NCBI RefSeq assembly: GCF_026340565.1
Contig: NZ_JAPEPB010000001.1
Location: forward strand, 8,344,001-8,408,000
Direction of reading: 5' to 3'
Length of the DNA: 64,000 nucleotides
Origin: Kitasatospora sp. NBC_01287
Lineage (GTDB): Bacteria; Actinomycetota; Actinomycetes; Streptomycetales; Streptomycetaceae
The notes under the pieces are model-generated. The model had not been told where the DNA came from. It ran no database searches and worked only from the letters and a program-made list of their open reading frames with translations. Of this stretch, positions 7,836 through 15,412 are shown piece by piece; the stretch's first letter is position 1; each line of letters begins with the position of its first letter. The translations under genes were made by a program, and so were the position numbers.

Positions 7836-8039
7836 CTACAGCGGGCGAATGTTCTCGGCCTGCGGGCCCTTCTGACCCTGCGTGACGTCGAACTCGACCT
7901 TCTGGCCCTCGAGCAGCTCACGGAAGCCGCTGGCGTTGATGTTCGAGTAGTGGGCGAAGACGTCGGGGCCGCCACCCTCCTGCTCGATGAAGCCGAAGCC
8001 CTTTTCCGCGTTGAACCACTTCACAGTGCCATTAGCCAT
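7836..8039 (-). CDS. Cold-shock domain protein (CspA family)
   Basis: 67 residues, one cold-shock domain. MANGTVKWFNAEKGFGFIEQ holds RNP1 (KGFGFI) and DVFAHYS holds RNP2, the aromatic nucleic-acid-binding strands of these RNA chaperones. AAGGAGAAG lies upstream of the start at 8039; an in-frame extension to 8132 reads through the leader and is not expected to be translated. A terminator follows the gene. The leader is unusual: a hairpin with a T tract lies about 100 bases before the start codon (8136-8162), suggesting control of transcript elongation. Confidence 0.96.
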   Translation of the reverse strand: MANGTVKWFNAEKGFGFIEQEGGGPDVFAHYSNINASGFRELLEGQKVEFDVTQGQKGPQAENIRPL

Positions 8040-8130
8040 AAAAACTTCTCCTTCAAAGGGCTGTCCGGAGAACGCACTGCGCGAACTCCGAGTCGCCGCG
8101 ATAAGCACCCACCCGGCGAGGCCGGGAAAC

Positions 8131-8162
8131 AAAAATGCGCCTGCGATACATCAGCAGGCGCA
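8131..8162 (-). terminator. Leader hairpin with T tract upstream of the cold-shock gene (possible attenuator)
   Basis: On the minus strand TGCGCCTGC pairs perfectly with GCAGGCGCA (arms 8154-8162 and 8136-8144, 9-nt loop) and is followed at once by TTTTTG. It is the only hairpin plus T tract noticed in the window. It lies between the likely promoter and the cold-shock start codon with no upstream minus-strand gene to terminate, so it probably acts as an attenuator or ends a short leader RNA. Confidence 0.6.
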
Positions 8163-8224
8163 CACAAAGTTCATGGGAACCACTACTGCAACTGGGATCA
8201 GCTTAGCAGGCCCCGGCCCGCAGT

Positions 8225-8240
8225 GGTGGAACATTCCACC
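8225..8240. promoter_or_regulatory. Palindrome GGTGGAA-CA-TTCCACC upstream of the cold-shock promoter
   Basis: Perfect 7-bp arms with a 2-bp centre, about 20 bp upstream of the candidate -10 element at 8205-8200. An operator for an unknown regulator is likely; I do not recognise the motif. Confidence 0.5.
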
Positions 8241-8383
8241 TCGGGTTTCGTGGGAGCCCCTCGTGGGAGCCCCTCGGGGCCCGCGGGAACCTCGCCCGGG
8301 CCGCGGCTCCCGACCCGTCGGACGCCCGCACACGGCGCGATCGCCGCCCCGGGGTCGGCGTCAGGACCCGGGGCGGCGTGGCC

Positions 8384-8389
8384 TAATCT
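8384..8389 (+). promoter_or_regulatory. -10 element of a leaderless gene (TAATCT)
   Basis: TAATCT ends six bases before the ATG at 8396 and no clear Shine-Dalgarno sequence intervenes, the usual layout of leaderless actinobacterial promoters. Confidence 0.55.
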
Positions 8390-8395
8390 GGAGTC

Positions 8396-8758
8396 ATGTC
8401 GAACCCTGACGGGCTGCTCGTCGACATCGCCGCGATGGTCGAGTCCGAGCACAGCAACCAGATGTCCTTGACAGTGGTGGTCCCAGGCGCGGTGATCACC
8501 GGCAGGCTCGCGCCGGTGTCCCTGTGGTGGGGGCGGGTGGCGGAGGTCCTCCAGGCCTCGGAGCACCTCAAGCCGTTCGCCGCCCTCTTCGCCGCACCCG
8601 CCGAGACCCCGCCCGCGCGACCCACCCACCTCCACCTGCACCGGGCGAGGATCCTGCAGGGCGACTTCGGGCTCCCGCACACCGGCGGCATGTACCGCAT
8701 CGCCATCGAGGACATCAGCAGTTGGACGGTCGGGGACCTCAGCTACTCCGACACCTGA
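8396..8758 (+). CDS. GvpU-like hypothetical protein
   Basis: 120 residues, soluble, mixed alpha/beta. The pattern SLTVVVPGAVITGRLAPVSLWW near residue 24 and THLHLHRARILQGDF followed by MYRIAIEDISSWTVGDLSYS resembles, from memory, the gas-vesicle accessory family GvpU, in which a strand-rich N-terminal half (T-L-x-V-x-G-x-x-I-S-G) is followed by a second conserved block ending in SLGSLS. No other gas vesicle gene is in view, so if the family call is right this is an orphan. The start at 8396 is leaderless. The gene stands alone, divergent from the cold-shock gene. Confidence 0.55.
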   Translation: MSNPDGLLVDIAAMVESEHSNQMSLTVVVPGAVITGRLAPVSLWWGRVAEVLQASEHLKPFAALFAAPAETPPARPTHLHLHRARILQGDFGLPHTGGMYRIAIEDISSWTVGDLSYSDT

Positions 8759-8974
8759 GACGCCGCGCGGCGGGCGATCGCCCGCGCCTGCTCCGCCGTG
8801 TGCCGCCCAGGCCTCGGCGGAGCACGGAAAATCCGGCGGAACCCCTGCAACATTTCGCCGGCCCGGAGCGTCAGGTACACGGAGGCGCGGGCGATGGCTG
8901 CCGCGCGCCGAGGGACCGGTGGGAGACGGGCACTGCAGGAGTGCGCGGCCGCCGGCCAGGGGGAGCGGCGAAGC

Positions 8975-10921
8975 ATGGAACCCGAGGACGAGCAGCTGGT
9001 GCGGCTGGACGGCGGCAGCCACCTGGCCGCGGCCGGTGACGCGGGCCGTGAGGCCGACCGTGACGGCGAGCGGGACGGGTACCCGGAGTACGACGAGGAC
9101 GCGGAGGACGACGAGGAGGACGGGGAGCACGACGACGCCCCGCCCGCTGCCCGCCGCCCGGTCTCGCGCACGGCGGTGCGGATCGCCTGCGGGCTGGTCT
9201 TCGCCGGTCTGCTGACCGTCGGTGGCTGCGGCGCCTTCAACCTGGCCTCGGCGGTGCTGGGCGACGGCCCCGCCAGGAGCGGACCCGCGCGCACGGCGAG
9301 CGGCCCGGCGGCGACGGTCGCACCGCCCACCGCCGCCCAGGCCGCCACCGCGGCAGACGCGTTCCTGGCCGCCTGGGCCAAGGGCGACCTGGCGGGCGCG
9401 GCCGGGCTGACGGACGACCCGGGCATGGCCAAGGAGGCACTCGGTGGGTTCCAGCAGCAGCTGGGCTTCAGCGCGCTGACCCTCACCCCGGGCGGCCCGG
9501 CGACCGCCGGGTCCAGCCCGGCGCCCGCTGCCCCGGCCACCTCCTCGCCCCCGGCCGGCGGCGGCCTGCTGACGCTGGGGTTCACGGCCTCGGTCGGCTT
9601 CGCGGGTGCGGGCGCCAACCCCTGGCAGTACCAGGGGCAGCTGGGCCTGCTGCGGACCGGCGACGGGCAGACCCTGGTGCACTGGGCGCCGAGCGTGGTC
9701 TATCCGCGGCTGACGGACGGCGAGTCCATCGCGCTGCGGGCGATCAGCTCGCAGGCGGCGACGGTGGTGACCGACCGCAAGGGCCGCTCGCTCGCCGGGT
9801 TCCCCTCCCTGGCCCCGCTGCTCGCCGCCCTCCAGAGCGACGCCGACACCTCCCCGTCCGGCGCCTCCCCGTCCGGCAGTCCGTCCGCCGGGGACGGCAC
9901 CGCCTCGGCCACCGGGAACGGCCAGGCCGTGGTGCTCCTGGACGACACGGGGCAGAAGCCGGCCCAGCAGCTCTTCGTGGTCAGCCCGCCGGCCGCCGCG
10001 CGGCAGGTGCGGCTGACCCTGGACGCCGATGTGCAGCGGGCGGCCGAGCAGGCGCTGCAGACCCAGGCGGGCGCCAACGCGGCCGGCCTGGTCGCCGTGG
10101 AGCCGAGCACCGGCGACATCCTGGCGGTCGCCAACGCGCCGGCGGCCGGCTTCAACGAGGCCTTCCTGGCCGGCCTCGCGCCCGGCTCGACAATGAAGGT
10201 GATCACCGCGGCCGCCCTGCTGGAGGCCGGCGACACCCCCGGCACCCCGGTGGCCTGCCCGAGCAGCACCAATTCGCCCAAGCTCTGGACCAACGACGAG
10301 CCGGGCTCGTTCCCCGGCTACACGCTGGCCGACGACTTCGCGCACTCCTGCAACACGGCTTTCATCAACGAGTACGCCAAGCTGCCGGCCGGCACCCTGG
10401 CAGCGGTCGCGCGGGACCAGTTCGGTGTCGGCCTCACCTGGTCGACGGCCCCGGGCGTGCCGAGCTTCGACGCCAAGATCCCGGTGCCGAGCGACCCGGA
10501 CGCCTCCGACCACGCGGCCGCCGAGGCGGTCGGGCAGGACGCCATCCAGGCCAACGCGCTGACCATGGCCTCGGTTGCCGCGACCGTGCAGAACGGCACC
10601 TTCCGCCAGCCGGTCCTGCTGCCCGGCCAGCCTCAGGTGAAGGCCACCGGGTCGCTGCCGTCCTCGGTGGCCAAGGGGTTGCGCGCGATGATGGCCCAGA
10701 CCGCCGCCTCCGGCACGGCCCAGCAGGCGATGGCGGGTCTGAGCGGCGAGGTCGGGGCCAAGACCGGCACCGCGGACGTCGGCGGGGCCGCGTCCCCCAA
10801 CAGCTGGTTCATCGGCTACCGCGGCAACCTCGCCGTGGCCGCGGAGGTGGAGGGCGGCGGCCACGGCGCCGGGGTGGCGGGCAGCGCGGTGGCCCAGGTG
10901 CTGGCGGTCGGCAACGGATAG
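8975..10921 (+). CDS. Penicillin-binding protein (NTF2-like plus transpeptidase)
   Basis: 648 residues. An acidic cytoplasmic N-terminus (about 1-60) precedes one membrane helix (about 68-90), an NTF2-like MecA_N-type domain (about 120-235), and a transpeptidase domain with the three penicillin-binding motifs: STMK (Ser405 nucleophile), SCN (458-460) and KTG (596-598). It is a class B type D,D-transpeptidase acting outside the membrane in peptidoglycan cross-linking. An Asp/Glu tract of about 25 residues in the cytoplasmic tail is notable. The start at 8975 is chosen for GGGGGAG upstream; the frame runs open to 8798. It is monocistronic with a terminator downstream. Confidence 0.92.
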   Translation: MEPEDEQLVRLDGGSHLAAAGDAGREADRDGERDGYPEYDEDAEDDEEDGEHDDAPPAARRPVSRTAVRIACGLVFAGLLTVGGCGAFNLASAVLGDGPARSGPARTASGPAATVAPPTAAQAATAADAFLAAWAKGDLAGAAGLTDDPGMAKEALGGFQQQLGFSALTLTPGGPATAGSSPAPAAPATSSPPAGGGLLTLGFTASVGFAGAGANPWQYQGQLGLLRTGDGQTLVHWAPSVVYPRLTDGESIALRAISSQAATVVTDRKGRSLAGFPSLAPLLAALQSDADTSPSGASPSGSPSAGDGTASATGNGQAVVLLDDTGQKPAQQLFVVSPPAAARQVRLTLDADVQRAAEQALQTQAGANAAGLVAVEPSTGDILAVANAPAAGFNEAFLAGLAPGSTMKVITAAALLEAGDTPGTPVACPSSTNSPKLWTNDEPGSFPGYTLADDFAHSCNTAFINEYAKLPAGTLAAVARDQFGVGLTWSTAPGVPSFDAKIPVPSDPDASDHAAAEAVGQDAIQANALTMASVAATVQNGTFRQPVLLPGQPQVKATGSLPSSVAKGLRAMMAQTAASGTAQQAMAGLSGEVGAKTGTADVGGAASPNSWFIGYRGNLAVAAEVEGGGHGAGVAGSAVAQVLAVGNG

Positions 10922-10937
10922 CCGAGCGGCGGGAGGA

Positions 10938-10969
10938 ACCTGATGGGGAGCCCGAGACCCCCATCAGGT
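10938..10969 (+). terminator. Terminator after the penicillin-binding protein gene
   Basis: Perfect 11-bp stem ACCTGATGGGG (10938-10948) with CCCCATCAGGT (10959-10969), 10-nt loop. Confidence 0.75.
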
Positions 10970-11056
10970 GCCGGTCGATCTGAGAAGATCCTGACAGTTG
11001 AGCGCGGTTGACCCGTTTCTCAGCCGCGTCAAAGACCGGCCTGGCGAAATGGCCGC

Positions 11057-12208
11057 ATGACGTCACTGCGCCTGCCCGCGACAGCCTCGGCCAACGTCAC
11101 CACCCGCGCCGCCGCCCTGACCGGGCCGCTCCCCGCCGCCCCGAGACGGACGCGCATGGTGACCCTCGACCTGATGCGCGGGTACTACGTGGGAGTGCTC
11201 GCGGCGGTCCACCTCGACTACCTCCCCTCCCTGCTGGGCCTGTTCGACGGCCGCGGTTCGCTGCTGGTCTCCGAGGCGGAGAACTTCTTCCTGATCTCCG
11301 GCCTGCTGGTGGGTATGCTGCGTCGGCGCGACCTGGAGCGGCACGGGCCGCTCCGGATGGCGCGCAACGCGTGGAAGCGCGCAGGTCAGCTCTACGTGCT
11401 CGCGGTCAGCCTCACCCTGCTCTTCACCGTCATCGGGCGCCTCGCGGTCGCGCACGGCGTGTCGAACGTGAAGGTGGGCCTCGACAGCGACTCCTCACCG
11501 ATGGCCCTGCTGGCCAACACCCTGACCCTGCGGTACACCTACGGCTGGGCGGACTTCCTGACCTTCTACGTGCCGATGTTCCTGATCGCGCCGCTGACGG
11601 TCTGGCTGCTCTCCCGCCGCCTGGCGCCGGTGGTCGTCCTGCTGGCGTACGCCGGGTTCGTGCTGCCCTCGCACTACGACACCAGCTTCTTCAGTCCCTT
11701 CCTGCAGTGGGGCGTGTACTTCTTCCTCGGCACCATCGCCGGCTACCACTGGGACGACCTGCGACGGCTGGTGGGCCGACTGTCGCCCGCGGTGCGGCGG
11801 GCGCTGTGCACCGGGCTGGTCGTGGGGACCGTCCTGCTCTACCTGGTCGGCATGCTGCTGCTCTTCCACCCCGAGCTGATCGTCGACTCGGACACCTACA
11901 ACCACCTGTTCCAGAACAACCGGCTCGGCCTGCTGCGGCCCTTCGCCGCCCCGGTGAGCTTCGCGGGCACCTTCCTGCTGGTCCGCAAGTACGAGGAGCC
12001 GATCGCGCGGACCGTCGGCAGGCTGCTGCTGCCGTTCGGCCGGAGCTCGCTGTACGTCTACGTCGCGCAGAGCTTCTTCGTCTTCCTGATCCCGTTCGTG
12101 GTCGGCCCCAGCGGATTCTGGGAGAACACCGTCTTCGACGTCTCGGTGATCGCGGTGACCTGGTTCGCGGTGCGCACGCGCTTCCTGGCGTTCCTGATCC
12201 CCGGGTAG
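11057..12208 (+). CDS. OpgC-like membrane acyltransferase
   Basis: 383 residues with about ten hydrophobic helices. The N-terminal block TLDLMRGYYVGVLAAVHLDY, the ENFFLISGLLVG motif and the helix-rich remainder match the OpgC group of the acyltransferase-3 superfamily. In proteobacteria OpgC succinylates periplasmic glucans; in this Gram-positive host the acceptor is unknown, probably a cell-surface glycan. The ATG at 11057 has no strong ribosome site. The gene ends at a large inverted repeat (12219-12267). Confidence 0.78.
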   Translation: MTSLRLPATASANVTTRAAALTGPLPAAPRRTRMVTLDLMRGYYVGVLAAVHLDYLPSLLGLFDGRGSLLVSEAENFFLISGLLVGMLRRRDLERHGPLRMARNAWKRAGQLYVLAVSLTLLFTVIGRLAVAHGVSNVKVGLDSDSSPMALLANTLTLRYTYGWADFLTFYVPMFLIAPLTVWLLSRRLAPVVVLLAYAGFVLPSHYDTSFFSPFLQWGVYFFLGTIAGYHWDDLRRLVGRLSPAVRRALCTGLVVGTVLLYLVGMLLLFHPELIVDSDTYNHLFQNNRLGLLRPFAAPVSFAGTFLLVRKYEEPIARTVGRLLLPFGRSSLYVYVAQSFFVFLIPFVVGPSGFWENTVFDVSVIAVTWFAVRTRFLAFLIPG

Positions 12209-12218
12209 CCGCGCGCCG

Positions 12219-12267
12219 CCGGCCGCCGGGCCTGGCCCCGGCGCTCCAGCGCAGGCCCGGCGGCCGG
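12219..12267 (+). terminator. Terminator after the OpgC-like gene
   Basis: Perfect 16-bp stem, arm CCGGCCGCCGGGCCTG (12219-12234) with its complement at 12252-12267; the 17-nt loop can pair further internally. Confidence 0.7.
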
Positions 12268-12287
12268 GGGCGGACCATACTGGAGGA

Positions 12288-12542
12288 ATGGCGCAGAACA
12301 CTCCTCCGCCGCACCGTCCGCCGGGCATCACGGTCAAGGGACGCGACGTGCGGTTCCGTACGATCGGGCTCGCCGTGCTCGCGGTGCTCGCCATCTGGTT
12401 CATCGCGGCCAACACCGGATCGGTCTCCGTCAGGCTGTGGATCCCCACCGTCACACTGCCGCTGTGGGCGGTGCTCACCGTGACCCTGTTGGTGGGGCTG
12501 CTGATCGGCTACGTCCTGGGCCGCCGCCGCACCAGGCCGTGA
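12288..12542 (+). CDS. LapA-domain (DUF1049) small membrane protein
   Basis: 84 residues with two membrane helices (about 25-43 and 56-76) separated by the short NTGSVSVRLWIPTVTLPLW segment and ending in an RRRTRP tail. The F-I-x-x-N-x-x-x-V-x-V-x-x-x pattern is typical of LapA/DUF1049 proteins. Function in actinobacteria is unknown. GGAGGA directly precedes the ATG, and CATACT (12276-12281) is placed to give a transcript starting close to the start codon. Confidence 0.75.
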   Translation: MAQNTPPPHRPPGITVKGRDVRFRTIGLAVLAVLAIWFIAANTGSVSVRLWIPTVTLPLWAVLTVTLLVGLLIGYVLGRRRTRP

Positions 12543-12656
12543 GCCGACCGCCGCGGCGCCCGTTGCCGCGGTGCCCGTAGCCGCAGTGCCCGTAGCCGTG
12601 AGCCGACCGCCGCGGAGCCGACTGCCGCACGGCCAGGCCGGCCGGTGATCGGGCGG

Positions 12657-12920
12657 TCAGCCCAGCAGCCGGATCAGCGCGCTGTCGAAGAGGTCGAGAG
12701 CGCGCGGCAGCGGCCCCTGGTCGTGGTGGTGCAGGGCGGACCAGAACAGGTCGGCCGGGAGCGCGTGCCGGGAGGCGTACACGCGGTAGGCGTAGCGCCG
12801 CCCGTCCACCCCGGCCAGCTCGACCAGCCAGCAGGCACCGGCCGATCGGTCTGGTCGGTCTGGTCGGTCTGGTCGGTCTGATTGGTCGTCATCTCGGTTG
12901 AGCCGCAACGATGGTGACAA
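12657..12920 (-). CDS. Hypothetical small protein with DRP repeat
   Basis: 87 residues, not recognised. The start is probably TTG at 12920, since GGAGGGAG lies about six bases upstream. Residues 12-27 are a low-complexity run of Asp-Arg-Pro encoded by 9-bp repeats; the rest (CWLVELAGVDGRRYAYRVYA and an FWSALHHHDQGPLPRALDLF segment) looks like a compact alpha/beta protein with normal amino-acid use, unlike the antisense frames. It could be regulated with the neighbouring tetR gene downstream of which it does not lie; no partner is evident. Confidence 0.5.
   Translation of the reverse strand: MSPSLRLNRDDDQSDRPDRPDRPDRSAGACWLVELAGVDGRRYAYRVYASRHALPADLFWSALHHHDQGPLPRALDLFDSALIRLLG
12848..12883. 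repeat. 9-bp tandem repeat (tctggtcgg) in a small gene
   Basis: About four head-to-tail units of tctggtcgg in the 5' part of the 87-residue gene, giving Asp-Arg-Pro triplets. Confidence 0.85.
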
Positions 12921-12998
12921 CAGGGTCTCCCTCCCGGGCGGTGGACCTCGGTAGTGGGACCACCGCCGTAGGCGGAAGGTTGCGTTCCGGTGCTGGGT

Positions 12999-13703
12999 TC
13001 AGCCCGCTGCGGTCGGCCGCTCGAACAGCCAGCGGTCCAGCATCAGTTGGATCTCGGCCAGGACCGCCGGGTCGCCCTCGGGGCGGTCCTGGAACGCGGT
13101 GTTGAGCAGGTGCGCGGCGCTGAGCACAGCCAGTTCGGCGCGCAGCGCGAAGGCGGGGGTGTCGGGGTAGCCGTAGCGGGAGACCAGCGTGCTGTGCACG
13201 GCGGCGGCCAGCCGTCGGTCGTTCGCGTCGCCGTAGGCGCGCAGGGCGGGCGGCGGCGGCCCCGCGAACCAGAGGCGGTGGAAGCCGGGTTGCTCGCGGC
13301 GGAACCGGGCGTGGGCGTCGAGCAGCCGGGCGGCCAGTTCGCCGGGGGTGTCCGGCAGCGGCCCGCTCAGGACGCGCCGGCCCAGGGCGTCGAACTCGTC
13401 CAGCCAGCGGGCGGTCAGGGTGGTGACGATCGCCTCCTTGTCCGGGAAGAAGCGGTACAGCACGCCGATCGAGACCCCGGCCTCGGCGGCGATCAGCTTC
13501 GTGCCGACCTCCTCGTAGTCCCGCTCCTCCAGCAGCCGGGCGGTGGCCGCCAGGATCCGGGCCACCTTCTCCCGGCTGCGCTGTTGCTGCGGCTCGCGCA
13601 GCACGCCGGCGGGCAGCGGGCGGGCGGCGGGCGACTCGGCGGGCGGCTCGGCGGGCAGGGCTGCGGGCTGGGCGGGGGCGGCTGACGGGTCGGTCTCGGT
13701 CAT
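12999..13703 (-). CDS. TetR family transcriptional regulator
   Basis: 234 residues. After a Pro/Ala-rich 38-residue leader comes the HTH: RSREKVARILAATARLLEER, then TKLIAAEAGVSIGVLYRFFPDKEAI, the standard TetR DNA-binding domain (about 40-90); the C-terminal two thirds is helical and ligand-binding. It is divergent from an MFS exporter gene with 44 bp between start codons, so it very likely represses that gene and itself. The gap contains TTGACA (13712-13717), which lies where the repressor would bind. Confidence 0.92.
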   Translation of the reverse strand: MTETDPSAAPAQPAALPAEPPAESPAARPLPAGVLREPQQQRSREKVARILAATARLLEERDYEEVGTKLIAAEAGVSIGVLYRFFPDKEAIVTTLTARWLDEFDALGRRVLSGPLPDTPGELAARLLDAHARFRREQPGFHRLWFAGPPPPALRAYGDANDRRLAAAVHSTLVSRYGYPDTPAFALRAELAVLSAAHLLNTAFQDRPEGDPAVLAEIQLMLDRWLFERPTAAG

Positions 13704-13711
13704 CGCGCTCC

Positions 13712-13740
13712 TTGACAGGGCCTCAAAGGTGAATCAGAGT
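13712..13740 (+). promoter_or_regulatory. Promoter of the MFS gene next to tetR
   Basis: TTGACA (13712-13717) and CAGAGT (13735-13740) are spaced by 17 bp; the -10 element ends seven bases before the ATG at 13748, so the transcript is probably leaderless. A TetR operator should overlap this site. Confidence 0.5.
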
Positions 13741-13747
13741 CTAGTTC

Positions 13748-15412
13748 ATGTTTTCCACCGGGGGATCGGCAGCCGCGCCACTGGGATCCCGCTTCCGCCT
13801 GCTCTGGACCTCGGTCACGGTCTCCTCGCTCGGCGACGGGATGCGCTTCGTCGCGCTGCCGCTGCTCGCCGCGCGGATCTCCGGCGACCCGCGCGATCTG
13901 GCCCTGGTGGCCGTGGCCGAGCAGCTGCCCTGGCTGCTGCTCAGCCTGCCGGCCGGCGCGCTGGCCGACCGGGTCGACCGGCGGCGGCTGCTCTGGACGG
14001 TGGACCTGTGCCGCGCGCTGCTGGCCGCCGGCTTCGCGGTCGCGGTGGCGCTGGGCGCGGTGGACATCGCGGGGATCGCGCTGGTCGGCTTCCTGCTCGG
14101 CTGCGGTCAGACGCTCTACAACGCGGGTTGGGCGGGCGTGGTCCCCGCGGTGGTACCGCCCGTGGACCGGCCGCGGGCCAACGGACGGCTGCAGGCGGGC
14201 GCGCTGGTGTCGGACTCGCTGCTCGGTGCGCCGCTGGGCACCGTGCTCTTCGGGCTCGCCGCGCTCGCGCCGTTCGCGGTGGACGCGCTCTCCTTCGCGC
14301 TCGCCGCGCTGCTGGTCTTCGTGCTGCCGGGAAGCCTGCGGGTGCCGCGGCCCGAGGCGGTCGCGCCGGGCCGCCCGCCGACCGGGCGGCGGGAGGATGA
14401 GCGGGACGTGGAGCAGGCGCCGGGCTCGCCGGCGGCCGCCCGCCCGGCGGTGCGCGGCCTGCTCGCCGAGGCCCTCGAAGGCGCCCGCTGGCTGGCCCGG
14501 CACCCGCTGCTGCGCGCGCTCTGCCTGGCGGCCGCCACGGCCAACCTGGTGCTCGGCGGCGTGATCGCGGAACTGGTGCTCTACGCGCGCCAGGTGCTGC
14601 ACCTCGGGACGCTCGGCTACGGCCTGCTGGTCGCCGCCTTCGCGGTCGGCGGGGTGGTCGGCTCGCTGCTGGCGCCCCGGCTCGGCCGCCGCCTGGGCAC
14701 CCGGTGGACGCTGCTGGTCACCATGCTCGGCTCCGGCCTCGCGCTCGCGGTGGCCGCCGGTGCCGACAGCTGGCCGCTGGCGGGCGCCGCCACCGTCGGG
14801 TACGGCGCGCTGAGCCTGGCCTGGGGGGTGCTCGCCGTCTCGCTGCGGCAGGACCTGGTGCCGGAGCACCTGCTCGGCCGAGTCAGCATGGCGTACCAGA
14901 TGGTCGCCAACGGCGGCCTGGCCGTCGGTGCCGTGCTGGCCGGCCTGGTGGCGCACGCCTACGGGCTGCGGGCCCCGTTCGCGGTCGGCGCCGCGCTGAC
15001 CGTGCTGGTCGCACCGCTGCTCTTCCGGGTGCTGACCGCTCGTCAGGCCGCGGCCCTGGCCGCTACGGGGACGGCGACGGGGACGGGGTCCACGCGGACC
15101 GTGGCCACTGTCGCCACTGTCGCCGCAGCCGGCGATCCGGCCGCTCCTGCTGATCCGGCCGTTCTTGCTGATCCGGCCGCTCCGGCCGCCGATAACGGCG
15201 CAGTGGCCGCCGTCGCGGTCGCCGCTGCCGGTGAGACGGCGGTCACCCGTGCCAGCCGCCGCACCTCGGGCACCGCGAGCACCAGCACCGACAGCAGCGT
15301 CATCCCACCCGCGCAGGCCCACAGCGCTCCGTTCAGCCCGAGGCCGCCCGCCAGCGGCGCGGCCGCCACGGTGCCCACCGGGGCCAGCGCGACCGAGCCG
15401 CACCAGTCGTAG
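13748..15412 (+). CDS. MFS transporter (MefA/EntS-like) with long C-terminal tail
   Basis: 554 residues. Residues 1-435 form a normal twelve-helix major facilitator (FRLLWTSVTVSSLGDGMRFV, ADRVDRRRLLW, a cytoplasmic loop at about 200-235), similar to macrolide or siderophore exporters. The final 120 residues are Ala/Thr/Val-rich and lie antisense to the end of the next MFS gene, an overlap of 370 bp, so the original stop codon has probably been lost. It is divergent from a tetR gene, which predicts inducible export. The substrate is unknown. Confidence 0.85.
   Translation: MFSTGGSAAAPLGSRFRLLWTSVTVSSLGDGMRFVALPLLAARISGDPRDLALVAVAEQLPWLLLSLPAGALADRVDRRRLLWTVDLCRALLAAGFAVAVALGAVDIAGIALVGFLLGCGQTLYNAGWAGVVPAVVPPVDRPRANGRLQAGALVSDSLLGAPLGTVLFGLAALAPFAVDALSFALAALLVFVLPGSLRVPRPEAVAPGRPPTGRREDERDVEQAPGSPAAARPAVRGLLAEALEGARWLARHPLLRALCLAAATANLVLGGVIAELVLYARQVLHLGTLGYGLLVAAFAVGGVVGSLLAPRLGRRLGTRWTLLVTMLGSGLALAVAAGADSWPLAGAATVGYGALSLAWGVLAVSLRQDLVPEHLLGRVSMAYQMVANGGLAVGAVLAGLVAHAYGLRAPFAVGAALTVLVAPLLFRVLTARQAAALAATGTATGTGSTRTVATVATVAAAGDPAAPADPAVLADPAAPAADNGAVAAVAVAAAGETAVTRASRRTSGTASTSTDSSVIPPAQAHSAPFSPRPPASGAAATVPTGASATEPHQS

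Larger units (their letters stand above)
8040..8395. other. 356-bp divergent regulatory region of the cold-shock gene
   Basis: No protein gene. On the minus strand it contains a -10-like TAAGCT (8205-8200), a leader hairpin with T tract (8136-8162) and a palindrome (8225-8240). A direct repeat of cgtgggagcccct is centred near 8260. On the plus strand it ends with the leaderless promoter of the next gene. Confidence 0.6.

Noticed and set aside
8198..10864. A very long open frame (888 codons) antisense to the penicillin-binding protein gene
   Set aside because: High GC with strong third-position bias creates long antisense frames; its composition is Gly/Arg/His-rich with no recognisable domain, while the sense frame has all penicillin-binding motifs.
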